A model generated the notes under the pieces. The model was not told the DNA's origin and did not search any database. It worked only from the letters and a program-made list of their open reading frames with translations. 64,000 bases of DNA, from the NCBI GenBank assembly GCA_937930305.1, contig CALGLE010000013.1, forward strand, positions 22,447 through 86,446. The letters are read 5' to 3'. Of the stretch, positions 11,051-19,493 are shown piece after piece. The position numbers were made by a program, and so were the translations under genes. Each line of letters opens with the position of its first letter. Positions within the stretch are counted from its first letter, which is position 1. Origin of the DNA: an uncultured Granulosicoccaceae bacterium. Lineage in GTDB: Bacteria > Pseudomonadota > Gammaproteobacteria > Granulosicoccales > Granulosicoccaceae.

Positions 11051-11875
11051 CTACGACTGCTTATCTCCTGTTCGCTCACCCAGTTTATTAATCAAGTAGG
11101 AAAGCGAAACAAAGAAAATTGACACCAACAACATCAGTGTTGAAAGCGCCATGATATTCGGCTTTATCCCTTGTTTTACGGAGCCGAAAATAGCGGTTGG
11201 CAGAGTCTCAACCCCTGCCCCTTTGACAAAATTGGTAATGATAAAATCATCTAAAGAAATAATAAACGCCAACAAAAAGCCTGACAAAATTCCTGGTGCC
11301 ATCAAGGGCATCAGCACTTTGGTAAATGCTTTCCAGCGAGTGGCGTATAGATCAATGGCGGCTTCTTCATAACTTTTCTCGATACCCTCAAGACGTGCCG
11401 CAATCGGTAGATACGCAAACGGGATACAAAAAACAATGTGCGCAAGCAAAATAGACATGTACCCGCGTGTGAAGCCAATGGCGCTAAAGAATATGAGCGT
11501 GGCAACAGCCGAGACAATCTCAGGCACCATCAACGGCAAATTGATCAACCCAAAACTTAATGATTTGCCCTTAAAAGGTTCACCCCGAATCATACCGATG
11601 GCAGCGGACGTTGCGATAACCGTTGCCGTAATTCCGGCCATCAATGCTATCGAAATAGAATTCCATGCCGCGGTTTTAAACTTTGCGGCCTCTAAGCCAT
11701 AAAAAATGTCTTGATACCACCGAAAACTGAATCCACCCCAGGTGGTAATGGATTTTGAATCGTTAAAGCTATAAATCGTAACGATAATTAGTGGCGTGTA
11801 TAGAAGGAATAAACACAGGATGGTGAACGAGAAAAATCCTGGATAGCGACGAACATCGGTGGTATTTTTTGCCAT
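11051..11875 (-). CDS. polyamine ABC transporter permease (PotC/PotI type)
   Basis: Inner-membrane permease of 274 residues with about six membrane segments. It carries the cytoplasmic EAA loop that contacts the ATPase ([27 protein letters not shown] region). The start overlaps the stop of the preceding permease gene as TGATG, indicating translational coupling. An in-frame upstream extension exists but runs inside the other permease gene and is not used here. It forms the channel with the PotB/PotH-type permease. Confidence 0.92.
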   Translation of the reverse strand: MAKNTTDVRRYPGFFSFTILCLFLLYTPLIIVTIYSFNDSKSITTWGGFSFRWYQDIFYGLEAAKFKTAAWNSISIALMAGITATVIATSAAIGMIRGEPFKGKSLSFGLINLPLMVPEIVSAVATLIFFSAIGFTRGYMSILLAHIVFCIPFAYLPIAARLEGIEKSYEEAAIDLYATRWKAFTKVLMPLMAPGILSGFLLAFIISLDDFIITNFVKGAGVETLPTAIFGSVKQGIKPNIMALSTLMLLVSIFFVSLSYLINKLGERTGDKQS

Positions 11876-12813
11876 CAGCGCGCTCCAGCTTGGGCGCGAG
11901 TTTGCTGGCGTGCATAAAACATCAAAACGATCAGAACCATCGACAGCAGTATCATGGAAGCTGCAGCGCCGAAGGGCCAATTACCAGCATTGCCTTTAAA
12001 TTGTTCCTCTATCAAGGAACCGATCATGAACGTCTTTGCCCCGCCCAATAAGTCCGGTGCTAGAAATGCGCCCAGGCTGGGTACGAAGACTAAAATGCAC
12101 CCCGCAATAATGCCTGGCTTAACCACAGGAATGAGAATTTTTCTTAGCGTTGTCCAGCGGTCTGCATACAGATCCCAGGCGGCCTCAGAGAGCGCAAAAT
12201 TATAGCGCTCAACGGCTGCGTAAATTGGCAATACCATGAAGGGTAAGTACGAATAAAACAGACCCAATTGAACTGCAAAATTGGTATTCACGATGTGTAT
12301 CGGTGAATCGATGACACCGGTGGACATTAAAAACTGGTTCAGTGGGCCTGTGTCGCGAATTAAAAATTTCATCGAAACCGTGCGTATGAGTAGGTTCACC
12401 CAATAGGGAATCGTGATGAGAAATAACCAAACGCTGCGTGATCGGGCTGAGCGTGTTGCGATGTAGTAGGCCGTGGGAAAACCGATGATCAAACAAAACA
12501 GTGTCGCCAGAGCGGCCTGCCAGATGGAGCGCGCGAAGATCGTTATATACGTCCATTCAATCGTGGGCGGTTCGTCCCCAAACAACCCTCGATCAAACAG
12601 GAACTGATCATAGGCTGCCAGTGTGGGCTCCCAAATGACGCCCCCCCGAAACTCTTTCGTCAAAAAAGAGAAAATTAACATCATGAACACAGGCAGTAAA
12701 AGAAATACGCCGATAACGATCCACGAAGGTGAGAGTAACCACAGGCCTATGCCGTCAAACACACCGGCGTTTGGGTTTTTCTTGGCATTCAATGGCGCGA
12801 TGGGAGCTGACAT
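11875..12813 (-). CDS. polyamine ABC transporter permease (PotB/PotH type)
   Basis: Permease of 312 residues with an N-terminal membrane segment at about 27-50 and several further segments. Its EAA loop ([28 protein letters not shown] region) matches the Pot family. Start and stop both overlap neighbours as TGATG, once with the ATPase gene upstream and once with the second permease downstream. The three genes are therefore translated as one unit. Confidence 0.92.
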   Translation of the reverse strand: MSAPIAPLNAKKNPNAGVFDGIGLWLLSPSWIVIGVFLLLPVFMMLIFSFLTKEFRGGVIWEPTLAAYDQFLFDRGLFGDEPPTIEWTYITIFARSIWQAALATLFCLIIGFPTAYYIATRSARSRSVWLFLITIPYWVNLLIRTVSMKFLIRDTGPLNQFLMSTGVIDSPIHIVNTNFAVQLGLFYSYLPFMVLPIYAAVERYNFALSEAAWDLYADRWTTLRKILIPVVKPGIIAGCILVFVPSLGAFLAPDLLGGAKTFMIGSLIEEQFKGNAGNWPFGAAASMILLSMVLIVLMFYARQQTRAQAGAR

Positions 12814-13919
12814 CAGTTCACTAACAACCGAGCTGCGCCCTGATCGATTTTGATGGATGCGCGCTCGCCGACATCAAAATCGGTTGCCGAATCATGCGCA
12901 TTTTGCACTCTGACATGGATTTCCGTGCCATCGTCCAATTCCACCATGCACTGGGTATCGGTACCCAGATAAATGAAGCGCTTCACCGTCCCGGTCAGGT
13001 TTGAGCCAGTTGCATCAGAGCCGGGTTTTGTCAACGTAATGCGTTCGGGTCGAATGGAGATGATGCCGGTATCCCCAATGGAAATGCCGCCCGCTGAGGC
13101 ACATTCCAATGGGGTGTGATTGCCCACTACACACACCGCATTCGCGCCTTGAATCGACTCAACCTGCGTTGTTAGCAAATTAGTTTCACCAATGAAATCT
13201 GCAACAAACTTATTTTTGGGTTCTTCGTATATTTCTCTTCCCGTACCGATCTGTTGAAGCTCACCGTTTGACATCACCGCGATTCGATCGGACATAGTCA
13301 ACGCTTCTTCTTGATCGTGGGTAACAAAGATAAACGTGATGCCGAGTTCTTCCTGTATTTGCTTGAGTTCCACACGCATCGCGTGTCGCAGTTTTAAATC
13401 CAGTGCAGACAAAGGTTCATCTAGCAATAATAATTTCGGTGAAGGCGCTAGTGCGCGAGCCAGCGCAACGCGTTGTTGCTGACCGCCTGACAATTGCGTG
13501 GGTTTTCGGTTTGAAAATTCCCCTAATTGAACCATATCCAGCATACGTGTCGCGATGCCATTCGCTTCACGATCACTTTTACCCAGCATGGTTAAGCCAA
13601 AGGCGACATTTTGTAAAACCGTCATATGCGGAAACAAGGCGTATTGCTGGAACACCGTATTAACCGGTCGCTTGTTTGCGGGTAGATTTTCGATATTTTC
13701 ACCGAAAAGACGAATCGATCCTTCGGTAATGGTTTCGAAACCTGCAATCATTCGCAGTAAGGTTGTTTTTCCACAACCCGATGGGCCAAGCAGAGTGAAA
13801 AACTCGTTGTTGGCAACATCGATAGATACATCATTGAGCGCTTTAACCGCATTGGGTAAAGCCCCATATATTTTCACAGCGTGGCTTACTTCAAGCGCTA
13901 ATGGTGATGAATCCGTCAA
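12813..13919 (-). CDS. polyamine ABC transporter ATPase (PotA/PotG type)
   Basis: ATP-binding subunit of 368 residues. Walker A (GPSGCGKTT), Q-loop (FQQYALFPHM), signature (LSGGQQQR), Walker B (LLLLDEP) and the H-loop are all present, followed by a C-terminal TOBE domain. The likely start is TTG, with AGGAG 11 nt upstream. It overlaps the following permease gene by 1 nt. The transaminase gene lies about 120 bp upstream on the same strand. Confidence 0.93.
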   Translation of the reverse strand: MTDSSPLALEVSHAVKIYGALPNAVKALNDVSIDVANNEFFTLLGPSGCGKTTLLRMIAGFETITEGSIRLFGENIENLPANKRPVNTVFQQYALFPHMTVLQNVAFGLTMLGKSDREANGIATRMLDMVQLGEFSNRKPTQLSGGQQQRVALARALAPSPKLLLLDEPLSALDLKLRHAMRVELKQIQEELGITFIFVTHDQEEALTMSDRIAVMSNGELQQIGTGREIYEEPKNKFVADFIGETNLLTTQVESIQGANAVCVVGNHTPLECASAGGISIGDTGIISIRPERITLTKPGSDATGSNLTGTVKRFIYLGTDTQCMVELDDGTEIHVRVQNAHDSATDFDVGERASIKIDQGAARLLVN

Positions 13920-14042
13920 CTCGCTTTCAACTCCTAATTTGTGGCATTGAAATTTGTGCCGCTAAAGTGTATTGACTAACGCAAGTTCCGGCAAGCACAG
14001 TCGACCTTGCGTTTAACGCAATATTGAGAACTTCATTGGGAT

Positions 14043-15416
14043 TCATGCCTTCGACATACCCATGTCTTTCGTGACAGCTAAAATACTGTCTTCTAAGATC
14101 TCACCGGTGGTTTGAATTTGTTCGGGTGTCATGATCAACGTAGGAGACAAGATCAAACTGTTACCTAGCGGCCGTGCAATTAAACCTCGATCTTGGGCCG
14201 CTTTTGCCACTTTGTTGCCAATTTCTATTTTCTTATCAAATGGCGTCTTATCGCTTTTGTCTTTAACCAACTCAATGCCCATCATGAAGTGACTGCCTCG
14301 CACTTCACCCACGATGTCGAGTTTGTTTAAGTCCCTTAATGTGTTTTCAAACAGCTTGCCCGTTGTTCGTACCCGTTCCGGCAATTTCTCTTTCTCCATC
14401 ACCGCTATGTTTGCTAAACCCACAGCGGATGCTGCGGGGTGGCCGGAGTAAGTAAAGCCGTGTAGAAATTGTTCACCTGGCTCGGATATAACGTCATAAA
14501 TATCATCAGAAATGATCGTAGCAGAAAGCGGTTGGTAGCCAGAGGTTAATCCTTTAGCGGTTGTTATAATGTCTGGTTCAATACCAAACACATCTTTGGA
14601 CGTAAAGAAATGACCCAAGCGTCCAAACGCCGTCACGACTTCATCAGAGATATATTTAATGTCGTTGGCCTGGCAAATGGCCTGCATTTTTATGTGGTAG
14701 CTGTCTGGCGGAACGATGACACCACCGGCACCCATAATAGGTTCAGCAATGAATGCGGCGATATTTTCCGCGCCAATGCGGGCGATATTTTGTTCTAAGT
14801 CCAACAACAACGCATCCAGGAATTCTTCTTCGCTCATCCCTTCCCCTTCACGCCAATAATGCGGAGAGCGAAGGTGATGCACCAAATCGTTAGCGCCAGT
14901 CCAACACTCTGAGTAAGCTGGCGTCGTCATCGCAATGGAGAGGTAAGTGGATCCGTGATACGCACCAATTCGGCTCAGCACAAGACGTTTTTCGGGCTTA
15001 CCCAAGCGATTATAGTAGTGGTGCAAAATACGAATGGCCGAATCATTAGCGGCCGATCCCGAATTGGCAAAATACACATGGTTAAGATTTGGCGGCGCCA
15101 GTGAGGTAATTTTCTCAGCGAGTGCTGCGGCACTAGGGTGCGTAAAGTTGTAGAAGGTAGAGTAATAGTCCAAGGTGCTTAGTTGTTCGGTGACGGCATT
15201 GATGAGCTCCTGACGCCCATGCCCGATGTTCACGCACCACAACCCAGCAATACCATCGATAAGTTCGTTACCCTCACCGTCGTAAACGTAGGCACCTTGT
15301 GCGCGGTTGATAACGGTGCGCGCCTCATTCTGCTTCAAGGCGTCTAAATCGGCAAACGACTGGACCAAATGCTCGTCAGCGATTAGAACATCGTTCGTGG
15401 ATGGGCTCTTACCCAT
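14043..15416 (-). CDS. class III transaminase, polyamine:pyruvate type (SpuC-like)
   Basis: PLP-dependent aminotransferase of 457 residues, close in pattern to putrescine/polyamine:pyruvate transaminases. It has the N-terminal motif IDGIAGLWCVNIGHGR, the PLP lysine in TTAKGLTSGYQP (K288) and the Asp in ISDEVVTAFGRLG. I place the start at ATG 15416 because GAGGTG lies 6 nt upstream; a GTG three codons earlier is part of that ribosome binding site. It is the first gene of the polyamine block and would convert the imported diamine to the aminoaldehyde. The exact amine donor is not certain. Confidence 0.88.
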   Translation of the reverse strand: MGKSPSTNDVLIADEHLVQSFADLDALKQNEARTVINRAQGAYVYDGEGNELIDGIAGLWCVNIGHGRQELINAVTEQLSTLDYYSTFYNFTHPSAAALAEKITSLAPPNLNHVYFANSGSAANDSAIRILHHYYNRLGKPEKRLVLSRIGAYHGSTYLSIAMTTPAYSECWTGANDLVHHLRSPHYWREGEGMSEEEFLDALLLDLEQNIARIGAENIAAFIAEPIMGAGGVIVPPDSYHIKMQAICQANDIKYISDEVVTAFGRLGHFFTSKDVFGIEPDIITTAKGLTSGYQPLSATIISDDIYDVISEPGEQFLHGFTYSGHPAASAVGLANIAVMEKEKLPERVRTTGKLFENTLRDLNKLDIVGEVRGSHFMMGIELVKDKSDKTPFDKKIEIGNKVAKAAQDRGLIARPLGNSLILSPTLIMTPEQIQTTGEILEDSILAVTKDMGMSKA

Positions 15417-15590
15417 GAAAGGCACCTCAATTGGTCAAGACGATGATTAAAAGCGAAACAATTGACGCTGGCCTGGTCGCAGGTGTGGGCTCTTAAACTG
15501 GGTTCATCCTACAATAGGGAGTGATTTACAGGCAATAGGCAAGTAATAACAGGGCACCGTGGCACCAGGACATCAGCTCTCTCACAGCCG

Positions 15591-16865
15591 CTAGCCGAAT
15601 ATATCTTGGGTGATACCATCGTACCAACCCAGAGACTCAGCAAAAGTTGCCTTTCTAACCATTGCATCGTCATCAACCTGGCTGATGAAATTGGACGTAC
15701 TTTCGATTTTCCCATCTATAGAGGCATATTGAGCACCCACTTTTACGCCATCATCGGTGCCAATCATGCTCCAACAGGTATTGGAGTATCTAGCAGGGAA
15801 CGTCCTGGCTGCGATGGTGTCGCCTAAGATGACCATTGCCGCCACTTTGGCTTGGCTGTTCGCTGAGAAAGCCGATTTAGGCATCGCACCCGCCACGCTG
15901 GCATCACCAATAATGAAGATATTTTCGTCCACGACGGATCGCATCGAATCACTGTCGATTTCACAGTAGCCCGATTCGTTGACGAGCTCAGCTTGATGAG
16001 CAATGGCCCCTGCTTGCTGCTTTGGAATGATGTTTAGCAACGTGCCTTCAAAGGTATCGAAATCGGTTTCAATCGTACCTGCATCAACATCCACACCCAA
16101 GACGCCGCCGTGGATATCAGGACCAATCCACTCGATCACGCCGGGATAGTGATTTTCCCAACCGGCGGTAAATAAACCCTGCTTGGAAAATTTAGGTTTG
16201 GGATCAATAATTGTTATCGTGCTGTTTGTCATGCCTTTGTTTTTGAATAGATGCGCCATCATGGACACTCTTTCATAAGGCCCGGGTGGGCAACGATACG
16301 GATTGGGTGGTGCAAGCATCAGCACATTGTCACCGTTACTCAGCGCATCCAGTTTGTCTTTTAATAATTTTGTTTGCGGGCCCGCCTGCCAAGCATGAGG
16401 CGCAATTTCTGCCGCTTGTTCAGAATAACCTGGAACACTATCAAACAATAAATCTATGCCTGGGGACAACACCAGTCGATCATAAGCAATGGAACTTCCA
16501 TCCTCCAGCTTAACCATTTTTGCAGAACGATCAATTTCTGTGGCATACGCTTGGACAATGTTTATGTCGTAGTCATTGGCCAGGGTGTCGTAGCGATGCG
16601 TTATGGAATCGTATTCTCTAACACCACCGAGATAAAGATTTGAAAAAAAACAGGTGGTGTAGGTTTCAGAATTTTCGATCAGGGTAATGTCTACCGCGCC
16701 TTTGCTGTTCATCGCTAAATAACGAGCGGCAGTCGCCCCGCCCGCACCTCCCCCCACCACAACCACTTTGGGTTTTGCTTGCCCCATCGCTTTGATGGGC
16801 ATCGTCAGTGCTGCAGCACTTAAGCCTAAGACTCCAGCAAACTGCCTTCTTGTTAAACCGCTCAT
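15591..16865 (-). CDS. flavocytochrome c sulfide dehydrogenase, flavoprotein subunit (FccB/SoxF)
   Basis: Periplasmic FAD enzyme that oxidises sulfide, normally passing electrons to a cytochrome c subunit. The N-terminus has a twin-arginine signal (LTRRQFAG followed by a hydrophobic stretch), then VVVVGGGAGGATAARYL for FAD binding. The Cys expected to bind FAD covalently is present (YTTCFFSN, C72). So are the two redox Cys of the family (YRCPPGPYE, C192, and SNTCWSM, C364). The expected cytochrome gene upstream is only a decayed remnant, so another cytochrome must be the acceptor if the protein is active. About 165 bp separate it from the polyamine transaminase gene. Confidence 0.9.
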   Translation of the reverse strand: MSGLTRRQFAGVLGLSAAALTMPIKAMGQAKPKVVVVGGGAGGATAARYLAMNSKGAVDITLIENSETYTTCFFSNLYLGGVREYDSITHRYDTLANDYDINIVQAYATEIDRSAKMVKLEDGSSIAYDRLVLSPGIDLLFDSVPGYSEQAAEIAPHAWQAGPQTKLLKDKLDALSNGDNVLMLAPPNPYRCPPGPYERVSMMAHLFKNKGMTNSTITIIDPKPKFSKQGLFTAGWENHYPGVIEWIGPDIHGGVLGVDVDAGTIETDFDTFEGTLLNIIPKQQAGAIAHQAELVNESGYCEIDSDSMRSVVDENIFIIGDASVAGAMPKSAFSANSQAKVAAMVILGDTIAARTFPARYSNTCWSMIGTDDGVKVGAQYASIDGKIESTSNFISQVDDDAMVRKATFAESLGWYDGITQDIFG

Positions 16866-16889
16866 CGTCCGATTCCTTTTTGTGCTTAT

Positions 16890-17100
16890 CTATTGACGAC
16901 TGAAATATAAAGCGAGAGCCCCTATTTCCTCATCACCCATCGAGCTCGCCACCGATATCATCGTCTCGTTAGATCGGATTTTCTCAATTGTACTGCCTGT
17001 GCACAAGGTGTGAGCACGGGTGGTTCGGTAGCGCTGATCGTTGTGCTCAGTTGATGCTTCTGCTGGCTCATTGCCGAGAGCGGCAGTGTCTAAAACGAAC
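16890..17100 (-). pseudogene. remnant of the flavocytochrome c cytochrome subunit (FccA/SoxE)
   Basis: Reading toward the flavoprotein gene, the last ~30 codons before a TAG encode the typical C-terminal end of a class I c-type cytochrome (EKIRSNETMISVASSMGDEE, then IGALALYFSRQ). Further upstream the similarity fades, no CXXCH heme motif is found in frame, and stops appear. A possible heme-motif scar lies near 17140 (TGTGCGGTGCAAC, as if 2 nt were lost). The position directly before the flavoprotein gene is where the cytochrome gene normally sits. I infer decay of fccA; the rest of the 459-bp gap up to 17324 holds no gene I can see. Confidence 0.5.
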
Positions 17101-17324
17101 GAACATCACTTAGACGGATACACGAACAATAGTTGCACCGCACAGGTTAGTTCACCTCATCCAATATCGTCGTAAATCACGCCCATGACGACCTCAGATG
17201 ACTGATTCGCTGTGGTGACATACGCCCTACTTGTGATTTGGTTTATCAAATACGCCGCACTATGCCCGACTACTGTCTTGGACAGCCGGAAATGAATGAG
17301 CAGCTCAAAGCCAACAATGCCTGG

Positions 17325-17765
17325 TCAGGATTCAGCACCCACCATCTCGTTTATCTCTAACAGATTCATCGACGGGTCATAACAGTACAGATGACGCATG
17401 CCAGGTATGGCAAAGGTACCGGTCAGAGAATATGGGATACCAGCAGCTTCCAGCCGTTGAACAACAGCATCTAGATCGGTCACCTGCAAAGCCACATGGC
17501 CCCCTATCGAGGGGTTGTGATCAAGTTGATTTTTTCTAGCAAATTCTGGATCGGGCCGTATGAGATGTAACCCCGCGTTCTCACCTTGGCTCATTGTGGT
17601 CGCTGGAAAAACCGTCAGCTTACGCGTGTCGGAGCTGATATGACCCACTTGTTCCGCGGGTGGAAACACCCAGCTGCCTTCTGACATACCAATGATTTCA
17701 GAATAAAACCTGGCCGATGCTCTCACATCGTTGGCGGGAAGGTTAACGTGATGAATAGTGACCAT
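17325..17765 (-). CDS. VOC family protein (glyoxalase/dioxygenase fold)
   Basis: Single-domain protein of 146 residues with two beta-alpha-beta-beta-beta modules, starting with VTIHHVNLPANDVRASARFY and ending in YCYDPSMNLLEINE. Candidate metal ligands are His5 or His6, the His of GGHVALQV and the Glu of LLEINE. The family includes glyoxalase I, resistance proteins and dioxygenases, and the substrate cannot be told here. It diverges from the rof gene with only 57 bp between the two starts. Confidence 0.8.
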   Translation of the reverse strand: MVTIHHVNLPANDVRASARFYSEIIGMSEGSWVFPPAEQVGHISSDTRKLTVFPATTMSQGENAGLHLIRPDPEFARKNQLDHNPSIGGHVALQVTDLDAVVQRLEAAGIPYSLTGTFAIPGMRHLYCYDPSMNLLEINEMVGAES

Positions 17766-17822
17766 GATATTTTAGGCTCAAGATAGTTTGCGCGATCTCA
17801 CCCAGAGCTTAGGCCAAATCCG

Positions 17823-18107
17823 ATGACAACGACTCCCTATCAACCTATTGATTGCCAGCTGTACGATTATCTCGAAATCGCCTGTATGGATGCTTACGAC
17901 ATCCAGGTAACGTTGCGCGAGGGACAAACGGTGCGTGGCAAAGCATCCACCACAGAAACTCGTAAGGACGGTGAGTATTTAATCATCAATACAGCGTCTG
18001 GTACTGAATCTGTGCGCTTAGATCAACTAATGACATTGGATGTGGAATCTGAGGCTAGACGTTTCGATTCTGTTTCCTTCCTTGATAAGGGACAAATCGA
18101 TCAGTAA
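17823..18107 (+). CDS. rof: Rho-binding antiterminator (Rof/YaeO family)
   Basis: Small protein of 94 residues that fits the Rof family: a YQPIDCQLYDYLEIAC N-terminus, then the RKDGEYLII and VRLDQLMTLDV segments, as in E. coli Rof (YQPINCDDYDNLELAC). Rof binds the Rho hexamer and inhibits Rho-dependent termination. Slightly longer than the E. coli protein, with an extra C-terminal tail. It stands alone between a divergent VOC gene and a convergent kinase gene. Confidence 0.9.
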   Translation: MTTTPYQPIDCQLYDYLEIACMDAYDIQVTLREGQTVRGKASTTETRKDGEYLIINTASGTESVRLDQLMTLDVESEARRFDSVSFLDKGQIDQ

Positions 18108-18160
18108 CAATTCCATTCCGGGTACAGCAAAAACGACCCGAATGTCAGGGCCTTTAACCT

Positions 18161-19033
18161 TTAAGAACATCGACTCACTATTTTTTCAACGAGCAGTTTT
18201 GCGGCCTTGAATTCATCATCTCGCGCTTTAAGCGATTCAGACATTCGAAACAAGGCTTTCCACAGTGCCCAGGCACGCGCCCTATTCCAAGTGGCATCGT
18301 CGAAACAAAGTGATGATTGAAAAATATCGCACTCGTGTTCGTCAAAATAGGTCCAAGCCATGACTAAATCGCAGGCTGGATCGCCCACGGCACAACACCC
18401 AAAATCAATAACGGCAGAAAGTTGCCCATCAATTGCTAACAGGTTTGACGGTTCCAAATCGCCATGCACCCACACAGGTTTGGATGTCCACGAGCTCTGT
18501 AACGAAGCATTCCAGATAGCGAGTGTTTTCTCAGTACATACTTCATCAGACAGGAGCCGAATGTAGGCTCTTGTGTCCTGGTCATACGTGAATAGGCTGC
18601 CACCACGAAAAAAATTGTGTAAGCCAGGCTGTGGCCCATCGGTGGAATCCACCTGATGAAGTTCTCCTAAGAATCGACTGAGTGATTGCGCCAACTTTAC
18701 CGGCTCAACAATCGAACTTGATTCGACATCAGTACCTTCACGCCACTCATAGATTGACCACACCCAAGGGTAGCCATGCCCAGGTTCACCCTGTTCGACG
18801 ACGTGCGGGATTGGGGTTGATAGATGATTGGCTAGATACGGCAGCCATCGTTGCTCTTTTTGTACTTGCGGTGCATAGGATTCTGCGCTGGGCATTCTCA
18901 CTAAAAGTTGTTCACCCAGCCTGAATGTTCGATTATCCCATCCACTGCGCGCAACGGCTTCAATGTCCAACTTGGACCACTGTGGGAATTGTTCATCGAT
19001 CAATTGACGAACAAGTGCTGGTTGAATATCCAT
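18161..19033 (-). CDS. aminoglycoside phosphotransferase-like kinase
   Basis: Protein of 290 residues with the APH/choline kinase fold. The catalytic loop VWVHGDLEPSNLL and the metal-binding VIDFGCCAVGDPACDLVMAW are intact. Such proteins phosphorylate small molecules such as drugs, amino alcohols or sugars; the substrate is not evident, and resistance should not be assumed. A small gene of unknown function lies just upstream on the same strand. Confidence 0.85.
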   Translation of the reverse strand: MDIQPALVRQLIDEQFPQWSKLDIEAVARSGWDNRTFRLGEQLLVRMPSAESYAPQVQKEQRWLPYLANHLSTPIPHVVEQGEPGHGYPWVWSIYEWREGTDVESSSIVEPVKLAQSLSRFLGELHQVDSTDGPQPGLHNFFRGGSLFTYDQDTRAYIRLLSDEVCTEKTLAIWNASLQSSWTSKPVWVHGDLEPSNLLAIDGQLSAVIDFGCCAVGDPACDLVMAWTYFDEHECDIFQSSLCFDDATWNRARAWALWKALFRMSESLKARDDEFKAAKLLVEKIVSRCS

Positions 19034-19075
19034 TCATGTGCATTTGTGCGGGTGCAGAGACAGTATACGGATTCC

Positions 19076-19396
19076 TTACCGATACTTTTCTATGTGTTTT
19101 ACGATGTCCTGCGTTGAAAGCTGAGCTTCTGGAAAATCTCCCCAAGTTGGCCATACGTGCCAAAGCCCTTGCGCCTCTATCAGCTTGACGACGCCAATTG
19201 ATTTTTTGATTTTAGCGGCGAGCCGAATGGAGTCATCGTGAATGCAAGTTTTCTTTAAAACAATGTGCTCTGAGGTTTCAACTAAGCGAGCGCTTTCTTC
19301 CCAAGCAAGTCGTTTGTCTTCGATCGGTGTGTTATCCAAAGAATCGCGAACAAGGGAAGATTTTATTTTTTTTGCTTGTTCGCTTAATTCACTCAA
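19076..19396 (-). CDS. small protein of unknown function
   Basis: About 106 residues, charged and without signal peptide or membrane segment, with an aromatic block near the end (LWHVWPTWGDFPEAQ). I do not recognise a family. The only start at the 5' end is TTG without a clear ribosome binding site, so the N-terminus is uncertain. It ends 42 bp before the start of the phosphotransferase gene and could be cotranscribed with it. Confidence 0.45.
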   Translation of the reverse strand: MSELSEQAKKIKSSLVRDSLDNTPIEDKRLAWEESARLVETSEHIVLKKTCIHDDSIRLAAKIKKSIGVVKLIEAQGLWHVWPTWGDFPEAQLSTQDIVKHIEKYR

Positions 19397-19493
19397 GGTA
19401 ATTTTATAAGTCCGGTTAGTTCAATGCCTCCAATAGCGACTAGACGTTCGTGAGCATTAAATAGAATGTATCTCAAATTTAATACAGCCGGTT

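Noticed and set aside
16890..17110. Intact small cytochrome gene upstream of the sulfide dehydrogenase flavoprotein
   Set aside because: No signal peptide and no CXXCH motif in frame; only the C-terminal end is recognisable.
18161..19033. Aminoglycoside resistance gene
   Set aside because: Only the general phosphotransferase fold is visible; there is no mobile or resistance context, so a drug substrate should not be claimed.
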